Shown here: positions 11,101 through 25,564 of the stretch, in pieces | Numbering within the stretch: the first letter of the stretch is position 1 | Layout of the letters: each line of letters opens with the position of its first letter | DNA from: Buddleja alternifolia | Lineage: Eukaryota; Streptophyta; Magnoliopsida; Lamiales; Scrophulariaceae | Direction of reading: 5' to 3' | NCBI GenBank assembly: GCA_019426215.1 | Contig: CM033401.1 | Coordinates: forward strand, 7,755,134-7,819,133 | Length of the DNA stretch: 64,000 nt | Notes under the pieces: generated by a model | The model's input: the letters and a program-made list of their open reading frames with translations, nothing else | Told to the model about the DNA's origin: nothing | The model's database searches: none | Translations under genes and position numbers: made by a program

Positions 11101-14100
11101 CCTTTATTTTTATTATTCCTTCCTAAATGCTGTGTCTGAGAGGGGCAGCATCTTAATGCAAAATTTTATGAGTCTAATTAGTCTTTAAATTTGCGAAGAA
11201 AACTTTAGTATTCCTTTTTTTTCTTCTGGCAGACAAATGGATTTTGTCTATGAACCAATATCTGCCTTTATTTGCTACTGATACCTCAGCTGATTAAAAT
11301 AGGTGTCCAACTAAATCAGAGTATAAATCACTCGATCAGGTCAAGGGGGTGGTGGAGAAGTAGAGAACTTTGTCTTATAGATCAGTTGCAGCAACCCAAA
11401 GAGATGGAACTATGACGTTTGTTGATGCTATGTAGATTTGTTCTACATTTCTACTTTTCCTATATTTAAGCAAAAGAAATATGAGCCTAATCTTGGAGAT
11501 ACCTATTCTTTTTGGGTTTTGTGAAATAGGACAGCAGTTCTTCCGAGTGAGTTAGGGTAGGCTTGACCAAAAACTTACTGAAATACAAATACACCTTTTG
11601 ACAATGTATGCATCCTTTTTATTCAACTCTGGAATGACTTGTGCATTTCTCGCTTGCAGTACCTTTGACAACCATTTGAGTTACAAACTAGCATCTACGG
11701 AGGTTGAAAATATACTGAAAAGAAAATGGAGGTACACATGGAAGTTGCCCGCTCTTAACATGTCCAATTGCAATTGGAGGGGAACAGGAGCAGGCTTTGA
11801 GGTTACTTTTTGTGTTCTTTTAATTATCTATTCTTTTAAATGTGATCAGTCTCCAGTTAGTTCTATAATCTCCGTTGCAAATCTTTGCGATTCTATAGTT
11901 GTGATTGAAATTGTGTTGATTCTAGCTGTGTACTAAATCATATTAGATGCATCAACTGTTGTTACTGCTCAATTCGTTTCCCCCTTGGCTTGACGCTGCA
12001 ATAGTGGCAATTTCTGCTTCTTATCTAGAGAGGCACTTGTTTTGATGGGCTTCCATTGAAGTTGCTAATCATAAAATCTTTCAGTTGATGGGGTGAAAAT
12101 TTAGGGCTTTCTTTGTTTCTATTTTGGGCAGGGTTTTTGATCAAAACCCAGCCCAAAACACATTTGGATGTGGGTTATTTGGCCAAACATAATGGCCCAT
12201 GTTTGGCCAAGTGACCCCAAATAACCAGTAATGGGTTTGATCAAACAGCCCCAAAACAGCTTGTCAGCTGTTTTGGGGTAGAGAGAGAAATACAAATTTC
12301 ATACATATATATTTATTATGTTATAAAATGTATCACAATTATACTTGTGATTATACTGATATATTATAATTTTTATATACATATACTGATATATGCATAT
12401 TATATTTGTGTAATATATTACGATATATTATATTATTTTATGTTATATTATATTAGTTATGATAAATAATAAAACGTAAGATATGTATATATTATGTAGA
12501 AACTACATAATTTAACTACATAAATAAAGTATACATAGGTATATGTTACGTATACACTACATAAATATATATGCATGGTTATACTATTTTCGGATGTATT
12601 ATATATAATATTTACAGTTATACATATGTTGATATGTATATTATACTTTATATATACATATACATATACGCATATTATATTTATATAATATATGTATATA
12701 TTATGTATACAATACATAATAAAATACACTATTATACACACACACACACATATACACATTCATATATACCACAATCATTTGAAACTGATATTATAATATA
12801 TTCTTAATCAATAACTAATAATTATTATAACAATTTTTTCAGACAAAAGATTACATGATTTGATTGCTACAGTGATTTTGGTTCCCTCTCAAAATGAAAC
12901 CAAACACATTCTGATAAAAAAACACCCAAATATTACTTCAAAACGGCTAATCCAAACACATTCTCGCGAAAAAATATTAAAACACTAATTATTCAAAACA
13001 AAACCAAACACATTTTCACCAAAATACACAAATCCCAATAATATGTTTCACCAAATACAACCTCCAAAATAGAAACAAACATAACCTAGGAATTCCCACT
13101 GAAAAGGTTGTTAATGTTTTTTCTCTGGAATTGCTTGTCGTAGTAAATATTCTGTCGCACTTATTGTCTTACTTAAGTTAATATTGAAGTGGTTGGGTCA
13201 GAAAATTAAGACACCATCTATCTGATTCCTGGCTTAGTTAGTAGTTTCCAAGATTATATCTGCAAAATTTTGCCGGATCATTCCAATGGGAGTTGGAAGG
13301 CATCCAAATTTGAATTCAACGTAGACCTGTAAGTTTTTTAGATGGACATCTTTGCATTTTACATATTATCTCTTGGAGACTCTTTTCTCTGCATATAACC
13401 CCCTATTTTCCTTGCTGGGATCTGATTTTCTCTGCTCACTTACATATTTTAGTAGTGTTTGCTTTATTTCGCATAAGTCTTATAACTCCTCCATTCTCAT
13501 ATTTGCTAAATGACATTCTCTATGTTTTGGGGCTCCAGTTCTCATATATTAAACAAATCTTGCAGAAGTACAATTCAGTTCGTTGTCCTCAGTAAGTTTT
13601 TGAGTATTCTGGGTATACGACGGTATCCAATACTCTCTGTTAGGTCTGTGAGGATTGTGTTAGTGTGTTTACACCTGTATTCAGGTGTATATGTTGTGAA
13701 AAATGAAGATTATGTAGGCCCTGAAGCCAGCTGAATGTGTGGATGTGGACAATGTATGGTGAATGAGGTTTAGTGGGGGAATGGAATATTGTTCTCAGTT
13801 TGTTTCTGTTGGATACTTGGACAGATATCAATGTTGTAGAATTCAGGTAAAAGGTCTGAAACTTCTTCTCGAACAATTTGTATCGTGAGGTGAATAAGCT
13901 ATGATATCAACGCCCAGACAAGGATTCAAAGACTTATGAACAGTCTATTAAATGTGAGCTTTTGAGCAATCGAGGAATTAAATATTAGGTCTTTTAACGA
14001 CAATTTGGTACCTGGTGGAGAAGGTGGTTTCATCCTTTCTTTTATACTTTTTATTGATTATTTGGCGGAAATGGTGTATGTGGAGGGGAGTTTCGAGTAT

Positions 14101-17100
14101 TACGGAGGAAGATACGTTGGTGAGGCTGGTGGAGGCCTGAACAACCCCATAAATTCCCATTTCCCTAAACACTAATTATTTAAAGTGAGTGTACTGTAGG
14201 CTTTGTTTGGATTTTGGATCTGAGTGAGGAAAACACTAAGAGAAGTATTTTCCTCCCTCCAAATGATTTTACTTTGAGAGATTTTTCTTTTCAGACTGTA
14301 TTATTTTTCTTTTCCTTTTCCTAACTGGAAGCCTTCATTCAAACAAAGTAGTAATGACTAATGAGTGATTCGTTTCACATAGAATTCCCATCTGCGGCTT
14401 AATTCTAGACATTGATGAAATCAGCCACCTGACATTTGCTATCAGCAGTTTTATCACTTCTCTGTCTATATATATGGTTTTCTCTTATCTTTATTGTTGA
14501 ATTTTTGTTAGTTTGGCAAAGGATCTTAGCAGTAACTCGGTTATATGTTCCATCTTGTATATTGTTTAGATACATGAGTTGCCTGTAATAAATGTTTTCA
14601 CATGTAGGATTTAGATATGGATTCTTATTATGGCCTCAAACCAAGGTTACACAAATATTGGTTGGAACTCTACAAGGCAGCTGGAGGCGGTGAATTTCAT
14701 CCATCTAATCAGAGATTGTTTTTCTCTATTTGTAAGTGAATTAAGTAAGATGCCATTGAGCAGACATCTTTTCATTTCCTGTTTAACTGTCATACTTGCA
14801 TTGAAAATATCTTCTATATGCAGTTGCAATCCTCAACCATATCATTTGCAACTAATGTTATTTCTGCCCTATGTCGTAGCGCTTTGCTGCCATCATAGTA
14901 ATCCTGAGCTACATCATATATGTGTAAATTCCGGATTAGTATTAACTTGGTTGATTATCCATTATAATCTAAAAAAAGCTTTCTTCATTTCATGGTTTTC
15001 CAAATCCGGCTCTCTGTCATTAAATTTAAGTTTAGTGTCACGAGTTATGTCATGTCTGAATGAATGTCTTCCCTTGTACATAAAGTTTGTCCGTTGACTT
15101 GCTGAATTATCATTTGGAATTAGTTTTGGATTTCCAACGCAACACTGTTGCATTTACTTTTTTTGAAGATATTCTTGGTCTTATTACTTCTGATATTTTG
15201 CTTTGCCCCCTCTTGGTTTACTGGTGAGCTGGGGAGGGGGAGAATGATGATGAAGGGCTGGACATTTTCCTTTAAAGCTTCTGTTTAATTTTTTTTATTC
15301 TCTTTCTGTTCTCTGGAATAGTCATTTATCTTGTGAATGTGGATGTGTTCGTAATGCTACCTCTGATTTATTGTTTACTTTTCAGGCAACAGCTATTATG
15401 ATATAATGCACCATAACAAGAAGCCCTTTTACCTCAAAGGTCTGAGTGAAGATTCAAGTATCATGGATGCGTACCTTATGCATTCCGTATGTACACGACT
15501 CCTTTTGTTTTATATTTGGATGAGTATGTGCATGTTCTCAACCACATCTGTTGGCATCTAGATAGTCACCACGATATACCACTTTTTTCAGTCATTGATT
15601 AGTTCATATTGTAGTTACACCTGCTGGTATCGTCTTGTATGAATAACTGAAGTGATTATCTTATGCAGTTGAATCATATATTAAGAAGTAGAGATCTTAT
15701 GGTAAAAAATGAAAGAAAATTGGCCAAGCATCAAAATAGTTTGGAGGGGAAAAGTGCGGATGGTGATGCTTATCTCGATCGTGGATTTACTCGTCCTAAG
15801 GTAATTTACATTTCATGTGGTTTAATTATGGAATAAAAGTATCATGTCAATAGTGCTTAACTTAATTTCTATTACATGATATTCTTTTAACCCTGCAAAG
15901 GTGCTTGAAGAACATGATGGCTTATGAGATACAATATTGAATTCTATTGTGTTGTAACTCGAAATGCTCTGTGTATAGTGTGTAGTTTGAAGCACCTCAT
16001 TGTATGTGGAAGCATTTTAAAACAAGAAAATTTATTATAATCTACTTTTTATTTCAAAGTTTTATACTGTATTTCTTGGGACAAAATCTTTGCCTTACAG
16101 TCACATCTTTGATGCTGTAAATAAATATTTCCTAAGTTTGTGTTTGTATGTAAGAAGACAGCATTTGTCAGGTACTATGGGGTTGTACACTTGTACCTCC
16201 ATAGACTTCACTGGTATATCTTGTGTTACATGCATGGCACAAGGAATCTCTTTTTTGGTGTTTGTGTGTGTGTGTGCCTGTTTCTTGTTTTGGAGTGTGA
16301 TGGCAGGAAACTAAATCTAAGAGATTATGAGTTCTTTTATGTGTAATTGTGCAATTAAATCAAGTTGAATTGCACTTTGTGAAAATAGTATTCTCGTACA
16401 TCAATATGAGATGGTGTTTTTGCCATATATCATATCTTCAGGCAGACATTGTGTGTAGGGCCTTAACATGGCTAAGAATTTATGCTGGATCTAGTTTATT
16501 TAAATTATGGTTGTCTAAGGTTATTACTAGGCTGTTGTTAGAACATTAAGAGCTGTTGCATAAGAACCAGATAATCGATTTGTTTTGCGTCTTCTGAAAA
16601 TTCCTGTCATGCTAAGGATTTTTCAAGAGTTTTTCATTGTGCAGTAAAAAGTGTCTTGGTTTATAGGACTTCCTATATATTTTCGGGTTAAGTAGTGTTT
16701 TTAAAACTTTTACACTAAGAAGCATGGGCACTCAGAAGAATAAGACGTACGCTTCCATAGCATGTTGGACACATCCACTATACAGGCTATAACAGAGGTT
16801 GGAACTAAAATATATTTGTTTTAGATGTAAACAAGCATTAAAATTGGGTATAAACTGTTTCTTCTTTTGAGAAGTTGCCAATACTTTGCTTGGAATTCCA
16901 CTTAAAGTAATAAACAATTGAGAGAAATAACCCTCACTAACATCTGAAGCTGCGTTTATTTCTTAGAGAATGATTATGCTTGAAATGGTAGTGTATGAGA
17001 ATAGTACATGCGGCATTTTTTAAACAAAACATTTAAGTATCAACAAAATGGAAATAAACTAATAACTGTAGGACATAGCGTTTACTTTCTTTTACCATGT

Positions 17101-20100
17101 ACCTCTACTTGCCCAATCCTGATTTTCAGGGAAATGTTATGTTCACATATCCATTTGGTGCTATGTTGCTGCCCAATCGTTAACACTTGTTGCTGCTATC
17201 CATGACCTTGATTTGTTGGTTACCCAAGACTGCTATATGCCATGTGTGTATCTGCTGCAAAATTGTGGCATTGGATCAACCTTAGCTCATTTTGCTTGCT
17301 TTGTTCAGGTTTTGGTCCTCTTACCACTGGCTGGTATTGCACGTCGGGTTGTCCAGAGGTTGATCCAGTTGACACCGTCCAAGCATAAGGTAATTATACT
17401 TCTTTGGCATAATGCTTTGAGTAGCTAAGGGCCTTGTGCTAGAGATCGTCTTATTAACACGTCAATAGCATCAAAGGGCTCTAAATGACTCTCTTTACCA
17501 ATACATGCATGTTACTGCACAGGGGCCTTGTTTTGTTATTCTTTAAAAATTCTGCGAGGGGGCTTTAAGTTGGTGCTTTCTGCTTTTTCTGCCCAATCAT
17601 CAACACTTGTTCTTCTAAAGGAATGTTTTTCTATGATGCCATGGTGCTGAAATCAGGGTGCACATCTTTACTTCTTTCCCACTCTATAAAATATCCCAAT
17701 TTGCTGGAGGATTATTTGCTGCTCTTTTCTTTCTGGGCTTATCAGTAAAATCCAGTAGTTGATAGTGTCATGTTTTCTGCTTCCTGGTAGGTGCTATTGC
17801 TTTAGAGAGAATTTATATTGCTCCAAGATTATATATTTTCTTTCTTCTTGTCAGACTAATGTGGAAAATGTGGAACGCTTTTACGAGGAGTTTGGTTCTG
17901 GGAGAACTGAGAACAATGATGACGACGATCCAGAAATCCCTAAATCTTCTAGAAAGTCTGCAAAGCCTCCAGATTACCAAGCATTGTTTGGTAGGGATAA
18001 TGCAAACGATCATTTTATGATAGGGGTGAAATTTACCAACAGGTAAGATTCTTGACATTTACTTTATTAGCTCACATGAAACTGAATTCTGTTGTAGCTT
18101 CTTTTTGTTGATTCTCTATATTGTAATATGACATGTCCTGTTCATTATCGTGGAGTCCATAATGATTCTCACAAGAACAAAGCAATATATTCTTTTTCCT
18201 GGAAGCCTAACAAATTCAGTTTCTTACAGATTTCACTATAGCAGAAGCTTTAATAGTACATGCTTTATGTGCTGATAAATCTCCTAAGCTTATTGTTTGT
18301 AAAAGTGTCTTTACTCTTGTTAGGAGAATTAAATTATTAAATGATTGTCCTCTGTAATAGATTAAGCTTTAGATGTGTTGCACTTGTCAATTAATATGAT
18401 ATCTGGTATCTGAGGTAGACAACAAGAACATATGGGTCCAACTCTCACCACTTAATTAAGAAGTTCCAGGGGTTTTTCTTGGAAGAGAGATTTAACCAGC
18501 ATGCAAACGTGCTTGTTGGAAGAGTCGAAAATTTAATTTGTTCTCTCTTTCTCTGATAGTTTAAGGTTTTAGATGGAGTGGTCATTCATTAACTTATAAT
18601 CTTTAGCTCCAAATCCGTCCCTCAAATTCAAGTTCTTCAATTGAAACTCCAGCTTAGAGCATTTGAGACATACTTAGAAAAGCAGTGCTCGACATCGTAT
18701 ATAGATCTGTTCTTGTTACTACCGACAACTATTTTTGTCGTGTAATTAGCAAATATTTAGGTAGTGGCTCTTGTCTGTGTGAAATAAATTATTGACATTC
18801 CTTGTATATGCTTCTATTGGTATCTATAATGTGTTCATGACTTCCTCCATCTACTAGTGAATGTACTTTTTACAACAATAGAAAATCAAATTATCTATGC
18901 TTGAGTTTTGACTTATTATCATACTAATTCTTTGACAATTGATATTGAATGAATTTTTAATCAGTGTGTTTTGATTTTGATCTGAAAAATTGTTCACTAT
19001 TGCACTAAAAAGAACTGAACTTCTCATTATTGCATTAGAAAACTACATCAAACAGTCCTAATTTGTGGATGGACGTAGTATCTAATAATTTTGAATTTTG
19101 TTCTCTTTCTGCAGGGGTATAAAGTTGTATGGTGATTTCTATACATCAGACATGATTGTTGCTTCTCCTCTGGGCTTGATCACTGTAAGCATTTCTCTGC
19201 TTAGATGGTTATTTGAAATAGACTCAGAGACGTACCTGTGTGTGACAACATAATCGCTGCATGTTATGTGCTCTGAATGCTTCCTTGACTTTCTGTATTT
19301 TTTGATGTGCCTCAAATAAATCTCACCTTTTCCAGTTCCTTGAGTTCGTTTTAGTCAAATGAGGCTTCATATTTATCGTCAAATGGGGCTTCATATTTAG
19401 CGTGAAATGAGGCTTCATACTTATCTATGTGGGTTCTCTATCGGATAATTTGTTTTTTCTTGCTTGAAATCTACTCACGGTCTCGGATTGTTCAATTATT
19501 CTAATTGCAGAAAATTGGGGAGGCGGAAGTTGAAAAAGACAAAGATGTCGATTACCTCTCGTCCATAGAGGTGAGCACATCATTTTTACTTATCCATGCT
19601 GTTAGTAGAATTTTTAAAATGATTTCAATGCCTATCATATACTGATTAACTATAAAATTTGTGCAACAGATCTTAATTATTGACCATGCAGATGTCATGC
19701 TAATGCAGGTGTGTAACTGATCTGTGCATGTAAAGTCTTTTACGATCAAATTATTTGCAGTACTGATAATTTTATCTTTGCTTTATTTATTTCAATGAAA
19801 TTCTCCAGAATTGGTCCCATGTGAATACAGTTGTTGAAATGTTGAATAAACTACCATCAAAGCAACATGGGACTGACATTATGCGTATAAGGCCATGGTA
19901 TGCTTTCGAGCTGCTCATTTCTTGGTTTCAGATATATCTCCACCAGCGTGCAGTTTCTTGATGCTTTTAGAAATTTGTATTGTAAGGGTAATATAATTTT
20001 CGATAGTCTCTCCCCAGTCTTGCTGTATTTGGAAATATCATGATCCAGTGTATTATTGGATGGATTGTTTGCGTAGATCCACTCAACCGTAGCTTTTGCA

Positions 20101-23100
20101 CTTTATTTCTTGCTAAATTTTAGAAAAGATGATAAATATAAGTCGTAGGTTGAGAGGTGATATGTTGCATTTCTAGTTGGTTAGTTCTTCCTCAGATGGC
20201 CTCTTATTTATTTTTTCTTGTGTTCAAATGTTCTAATTTGTAGGTATTTAGATGAGCAAGCACGTTTCTATAGGCAGACAATAATTTTAAGTTCTCACAT
20301 AAACCCAGGTAATACAGTTTACAGTATTTGTTTTAATCTTTGCTGGTATTGCAGAGATGGATTCTCTTGTGAGAGTATAACTGCGAGAGAAGATTGAACC
20401 AAAATTCTTTAGCCGGTTTTTAAGTTTAATGCTAATGAGAGGCACTAATGAATGTATCCGCTGTTCGTCATCCTTTTCCTTTATTGTATTTTCCCTTTCT
20501 TCTTTCAATTTATTTACTATTTGAGCATATTTTTATATTAACACAAATGGCAGTTAGATATATATGCCTCGTTTGTCTGAGTGTTTTACATAATGTTACA
20601 TCATATGTGGTGTCTTTGTTACCCTCGCTTCGATTTTCTCTTTTGCAGAACTCAACGCGTTGTTCAATCAGCATTGCCTTAATTACCGTGGAAAGGTTTG
20701 CATATATACTGGATAATGTATTTTAATTCCTGTACACACCTAAATTTGTCTGATTATCCATGCAACTTTCATGTAAGAACCAACATTATCCCCCATGTAC
20801 TAAATTAAGACTTTTTATCAAGACAATTAAATTAAATAGTGTTTAGAACATTGGTGGACTGCTGACAAGTTTTTCCATCTCTTCGGTTTGGAAAAACGAA
20901 GCCACTAATGTAAGTTTATACTTTTGCAGATCAAATTGGAGTGCAAATATAAAGGTGTTCTTCCAAAAATATTAATTCCAGTTCGACAGGTAAGTCTTTC
21001 CTGGTGCTTTAAGCCTTTTTTAAATTGGTAACTGGTGATAAGTGCCATCTCTGATGCACATGACTTCATCTCTAGGTATGGGATAAATTCATTTTCGTCC
21101 CCGACTTTTGTACTCAGTCTTAAATTAGTCCCCGTGTTTTTAATTTGTCCCAATGTCATCCCTCCGGCATCATTCCGATATCAATTTGTGGGCATTTAAA
21201 GGGCATATTAGTACTTTCACATTTTAGTAATTAAATGAAAAAAGATATACAAAAAATCTGAACCCTACAATTTGAAACTAAATCGTGGCCGTTCATTCAG
21301 AAAGAAAATTAAAATCCCTAAATGTAGGGGGTTCTTCTTCTTCGGTGAAGACGATGTATCTTCTTCTTCTTCTTGCAAAGAGCCCAACTCAACCCCACAA
21401 TCCCCAAACCCTTAAATCTGATAATTCCATGGTAGTTGTGTGAAGTTGTGGTCTTGTGCGTGGTGGTGGTGGTGTGAATTGGTGGTGTTGTGCGTGGTTG
21501 TGTGAAGCGGTGGTGGTGGTTGTGTGACGTGCAGTCGACGGTGGTGGTGGCGGCTTTGTATGAAGTCGACGGTGGCGGCGGCGGCGGTTTCGAACTCCGA
21601 CCGGTTTGGTGAGTGGTGGCGTTTGGTGGCTCCTCCAGCTCTTTCTGCAGCTCTATGTGTGTGTCTATATATGCATGTGTGTGTTGAGGGGGGGGGGGGG
21701 AGCAAATTTGGTCACTGTTAATTTTTATATATAATATATTATATAATTTTGTGTGTATATATATACATATTATATATGTCTATGTGTGTGTTTGTATATA
21801 TATATGTGTGTGTGTGCCTATATATGTATGTGTGTTGGGGGATATTGGAAATTTGGTCACTGTTCATCGTCTTCGATGTGAAGAAATAACTGTTGAATTC
21901 TTAATTATTGTACCGAGAAAAAAATGATTGATTGATGTTATTTAGTCTTATCTGTTTTGTTAAACTTGATTTTTGAGTATTGATGAGTTGAATTTTTGCT
22001 GCTAAGGGTATCATTTTTTAGTAAAAGAAAAAAAATCTGCAGAACTTCAAATCTGCATATTTGCAGATTTGAAGTTTTTCAAATATGCAAATATGCAAAT
22101 TTGAAGTTCTTCAAATATGAAGATGTGCAAAGTATATATATATATATACTTATATATATATATATTTATGGAGATTGGTGTATTATTGAAGAGTGCGATA
22201 GCTTGGTTGTTGTAAAGGTCGGCGGTGATGGGAGGCTATTGGGGAAGAAGATGACGGTGGTGGTGGTGTAGTCCAAATGCTATATTCCAACCTTCAAATT
22301 TGAAGGACTAAAATGAAACTCACAATCAAAAGTTAGGGATGAATTTGATTTTTTTGCATGAGGGACTAATTTGAGACTCAACCATTTCAAGGGTAGAAGA
22401 GTAACTTACTCATTTTTGGCCGGAATATGACGCCGGAGGGATGACATTGGGACAAATTAAAAACACAGGGACTAATTTGAGACTGGATACAAATGTCGGG
22501 GACGAAAATGGATTTATCCCCTGGTTTGGGTAATCCAAAAGATACTAAAGTTTTAGATAGTTTACGTGATAAACTTAGCTCATCTTTTGATTTTCAGTAA
22601 AGGAAAAGCAAATCATATGATGTGGTGTAATAGTTATTTAACTTCATTGGAAAAATTAGCGGATGGAAATGTTGAGGGTACTACTCAGAGCAGTTGCGCT
22701 CAAAATTTACTGCCAAAAATTGAAAGGTTAGGTTGGATAAAAATTTTGTGAAAACGCATCTGCCAAAAAATCTAAACTAGTACCCTAATTTTCTTGGCTA
22801 ACTTGGGTGGAGGTAAGAAAAAACAGAAAATAACATAGGATAAAGAATAGACAAATTACACAATTAATGAAGTTTCCTACCTAATTTTTTGTCATTTATT
22901 CTGCAAATAATCAAATCATAAGCAAATATGAGTGCACTTAAATAGTAAAATTAAAGAAGTAAACTAAGCTGAACACGTGTAGAAAATAAATAAATATAAG
23001 ATGTTAAAAGTTATTGGCAATACTTTTCTCAACTTCATAATAAAATAAAGCTAGTGGTTTCAACTAGCCGAAACTCTCATAGGGATAAATAATAAATACT

Positions 23101-25564
23101 GAAGGGTGGGAAGAAGTTTTTTCTTTGAGAGGAAATGAGAGACAAATTGCAACTTTTTAGAGGAGAAGATTGGGTAATTTAGGTGGAGAAAAGAAATTGG
23201 CAACGGTCTTCCTTTTTTTGTGTGCGTATATTGGGGAGGAAGGGATTTTTTGTTTTTTTTTGATGGAAGAGTGGGGATTTCAAACATTACAAAAAATTGT
23301 ACATTAACAGATGATGTTATTTAGAGATGAGGGGACCGCGTGCCCCCACCAGCGCCCCCACCTTCTGTCTCTGGTTAAACGTAGTCTTTTATCTGCTTCT
23401 CGATACAGATTTTAAGTGATCACTTGAATTAAAATAGTCTTCTCAGTTGACTGCTTGTTTCCTTATAATCCACATTATTCATTTTACAGATTTATGAGCG
23501 TTTTGATATAGAATCAATAGCAGAAGCTGATGATGCTCGTCTTAAATATTTCTCTGAAAAGGTTTGTTCTTATATCACCTTTTTTGTTTCAGCTTTATGT
23601 TGTTGAATCTCAAACATTCTCCTTTTACATTGAGTAAGTCCATATGTGAAGGCTTTCTGCACTAGTGAAATTGCAGGTGACTTTGACCTAAATGATTTTA
23701 GTATTTTCGAAATTTACTGATATTCACGTGTACATTTTTTTATTTTAACAGATAATTGTACTGCATAAGTAATTAAATTATGGTTATAATGTAATATGCC
23801 AGTGGCTTGAGTGTTATCATCATGTTGATGTTATTCTCTGGTTTTACCAATAATAAAAAGTGAAACTGAGATGTTTGAACTCTTTGTGAATTTTGTTGAC
23901 ATTAATGCTATATGAGAAGGCATCTTGTCGTAAATTTTATTGATATGTGAGAAAGCTTGAATATTAGCATCATCAAATAGGAGAGAATGAGGTGCTATCT
24001 TCATTGAGCTCTAGCAAGGATTTGGAGGAAACCGAATTAAGCAGTTAGGAAATTGCAAATAAAGCATGAACCCAGAACATTAACACTTGAAACAAGAAGC
24101 TGTATGGAAGAGGAAAAGAAGAGTATTAACAGTTCAATCACTATCTCTATTATAGCTTGTAATTTAGGAGTCCTAATATTTGAGGAGCAGAGTCGAACAT
24201 CTTCAACTCGTGGAAGCTGCTTTACCTTCATAAATCTGAGTTGCCATATAGCTATCAAATTGGATTCCATATTCTGTATTTCTTGAATCTCATAGTGGGC
24301 CGTCCTATCATTCTGGGCCTTCATCACTTAAATAAGAACATTGGATTTGCCTAAATACAGTAATATATCCCTGAGAATTTTCATATGAAGATAATTAAAT
24401 ATTTTAGCGAACATACTTGCACGGTGTATTCATGCTATGTGTTTTCCTCCCCAAACCCATTTTTTAAGGACACCCAAATTTTGACAGAGTTCAAATTTTA
24501 TCTTGCAGGTGTTCCCCAAGATAAAAGATTCTGTTCAGGTAAAGTGGGGCTCAATAAATATTTAGTCATATATGCTTTAATTATTATCCAAGAAACAGTG
24601 AGTTTACATATGTACTCTTTCCTATGCAGAATGGGGTAATGATATTTGTTAGTTCTTACTTTGAGTTTGTCCGACTTCGAAGCTATTTAAAGTCTCAAGC
24701 TGCTTCCTTCTGCTTGTTTGGAGAGTAAGAAAACATTATTTCTTCTTTTTTTGGCTTTCAATTGAACTTTTGAAGTTTGTTCATGTATTCTCTCCCTGTA
24801 GATTTATATGTTTCTATAGAAATCATTACTTTTTTGTCTTTGATTGTATAGGTACATAAAACGGAACGACATATCTCGTGTGCGTGGTGAGTTTTTTAGA
24901 GGAGAAAAGAAAATCATTCTCTACACTGAGAGAGCCCATTTCTACTACAGATACAAGGTAGTTCTCTTTTTTCTATTTACTTTGTTGTATTGTTAGTAAG
25001 TTTCTGCTTTACTCGTCTTTCTTTTTCTCGTTTAGAGATTTTCGAAATTCTTTTATACATGCGTTGAAGTTTATGAACCTTGTGCAATTTCCAGCCATGG
25101 TACCATTTACATAAAAATAAGCTTCTTGAGCTACGAAGATCTTATGTTGATTTCTCTTAATTTGTATTTTGCTCTCTTTCAAATAGATCCGCGGTGTACA
25201 GAATTTAATAATATATTCCCTGCCAGAGAGAAAAGAATTTTACCCAGAGGTAAAGTGTATATTTAGATCATTACTTAAAAATTTTACCCCATGAAATTAA
25301 TGTTTGTTACTTAAAGCAGTTTACTTGTTCTGCAGATTGTGAACTTACTGGAAGAGTCGGACAACATGAACTGTAGAGTCTTGTTTTCTCGATTGGACCA
25401 TCTTCGGGTATTTTCCATTTCGTTATCAGTATTATGTCAAATTAATTATGTAGAGTAGAATTAAGTATTCATTAAAGTTTATTTTGTAGCTTGAGAGAAT
25501 AGTTGGTTCTGCTGCTGCGAAAAGAATGGTCGACTCAGAGAAAGGCGTATTTGTCTTCGCTTAG
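8131..25564 (+). CDS. UTP25: U3 snoRNA-associated protein 25 homolog (UTP25/DEF), 24 exons
   Basis: Exons: 8131-8257, 8405-8528, 9181-9278, 10005-10197, 11660-11801, 14608-14731, 15386-15486, 15669-15800, 17309-17389, 17855-18042, 19115-19184, 19511-19570, 19670-19708, 19809-19897, 20244-20308, 20649-20695, 20930-20989, 23490-23561, 24509-24538, 24630-24724, 24852-24957, 25187-25249, 25336-25407, 25490-25564. They join in frame to 2253 nt (750 aa), near the usual family length. The start is the first ATG of a basic N-terminus. Residues about 84-180 are acidic, with Asp/Glu runs. From residue 182 (TFDNHLSYKL) follow degenerate helicase-like blocks: VLVLLPLAG (348), SPLGLIT (454), ILIIDHADVMLMQNW (481), FYRQTIILSS (531), VMIFVSSYFEFVRLRSYLK (617) and an ERAHFYYRYK block (about 668). 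UTP25 proteins are known as nucleolar SSU-processome factors needed for 18S rRNA maturation, and the family has lost true helicase residues. No stop or frameshift was seen. Confidence 0.95.
8258..8404 (+). other. UTP25: GC-AG intron 1 of UTP25
   Basis: The donor reads ttag/gcaagt and the acceptor atag/gggggttt. Joining them at the GC keeps the frame (…DDLGG-FDEEEG…). Using the nearby GT (gcaa/gttaaa) gives an immediate TGA after the acceptor. The AG/GCAAGT context is the strong consensus known for plant GC-AG introns. The other 22 introns are GT-AG. Confidence 0.85.
12104..13086. mobile_element. TIR element in UTP25 intron 5 (same family as 3.6 kb)
   Basis: The left end is gggctttctttgtttctattttgg after TTA. 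The right end is ccaaaatagaaacaaacataacc. It contains the family core 'gattacatgatttgattgctacag' near 12851 and an AT-rich centre (about 12300-12800) of TA/CA microsatellite sequence. It lies wholly within the 2.8-kb intron 11802-14607 and does not touch splice sites. Confidence 0.7.
14200..14352. mobile_element. Small MITE-like inverted-repeat insertion in UTP25 intron 5
   Basis: It begins ggctttgtttggattttgg after TA and ends with cattcaaacaaagta. The short GTTTGG-type inverted ends resemble the larger family in this window. Boundaries are approximate. Confidence 0.4.
21080..22520. mobile_element. Long-TIR Mutator-type element in UTP25 intron 17, 1441 bp
   Basis: The first about 110 bases, starting gggataaattcattttcgtc, are matched by the reverse complement of the last about 110, ending aatggatttatccc. 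They include the shared stretch 'aatttgtcccaatgtcatcc'. The interior has GGT/GGC-rich sequence (21460-21620), TA/TG microsatellite, and a cluster of palindromes (22030-22130). There is no transposase. The flanking 9-mers (tctaggtat and ctggtttgg) are not a clean duplication, so the Mutator assignment rests on TIR type and resemblance to the 4.5-kb element. It explains why intron 17 (20990-23489) is 2.5 kb. Confidence 0.75.
22030..22130. repeat. Palindrome cluster of the AAATCTGCA/TGCAGATTT type
   Basis: Alternating 'aaatctgca', 'tgcagattt', 'gaagttcttcaaatatg' words form overlapping inverted repeats able to fold into hairpins. The same words recur at 38525-38645 inside another Mutator-type element. 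Confidence 0.7.

Noticed and set aside
12457..12807. Open frames of about 80-100 codons on both strands in UTP25 intron 5
   Set aside because: They lie in TA/CA microsatellite DNA inside a TIR element and translate to Tyr/Ile/Val repeats.
14630..15097. 155-codon plus-strand frame
   Set aside because: Overlaps UTP25 exon 6 in a different frame and then runs through intron 6.
23060..23287. 75-codon minus-strand frame in UTP25 intron 17
   Set aside because: Lysine-rich low-complexity sequence with no family motif and no splice support.
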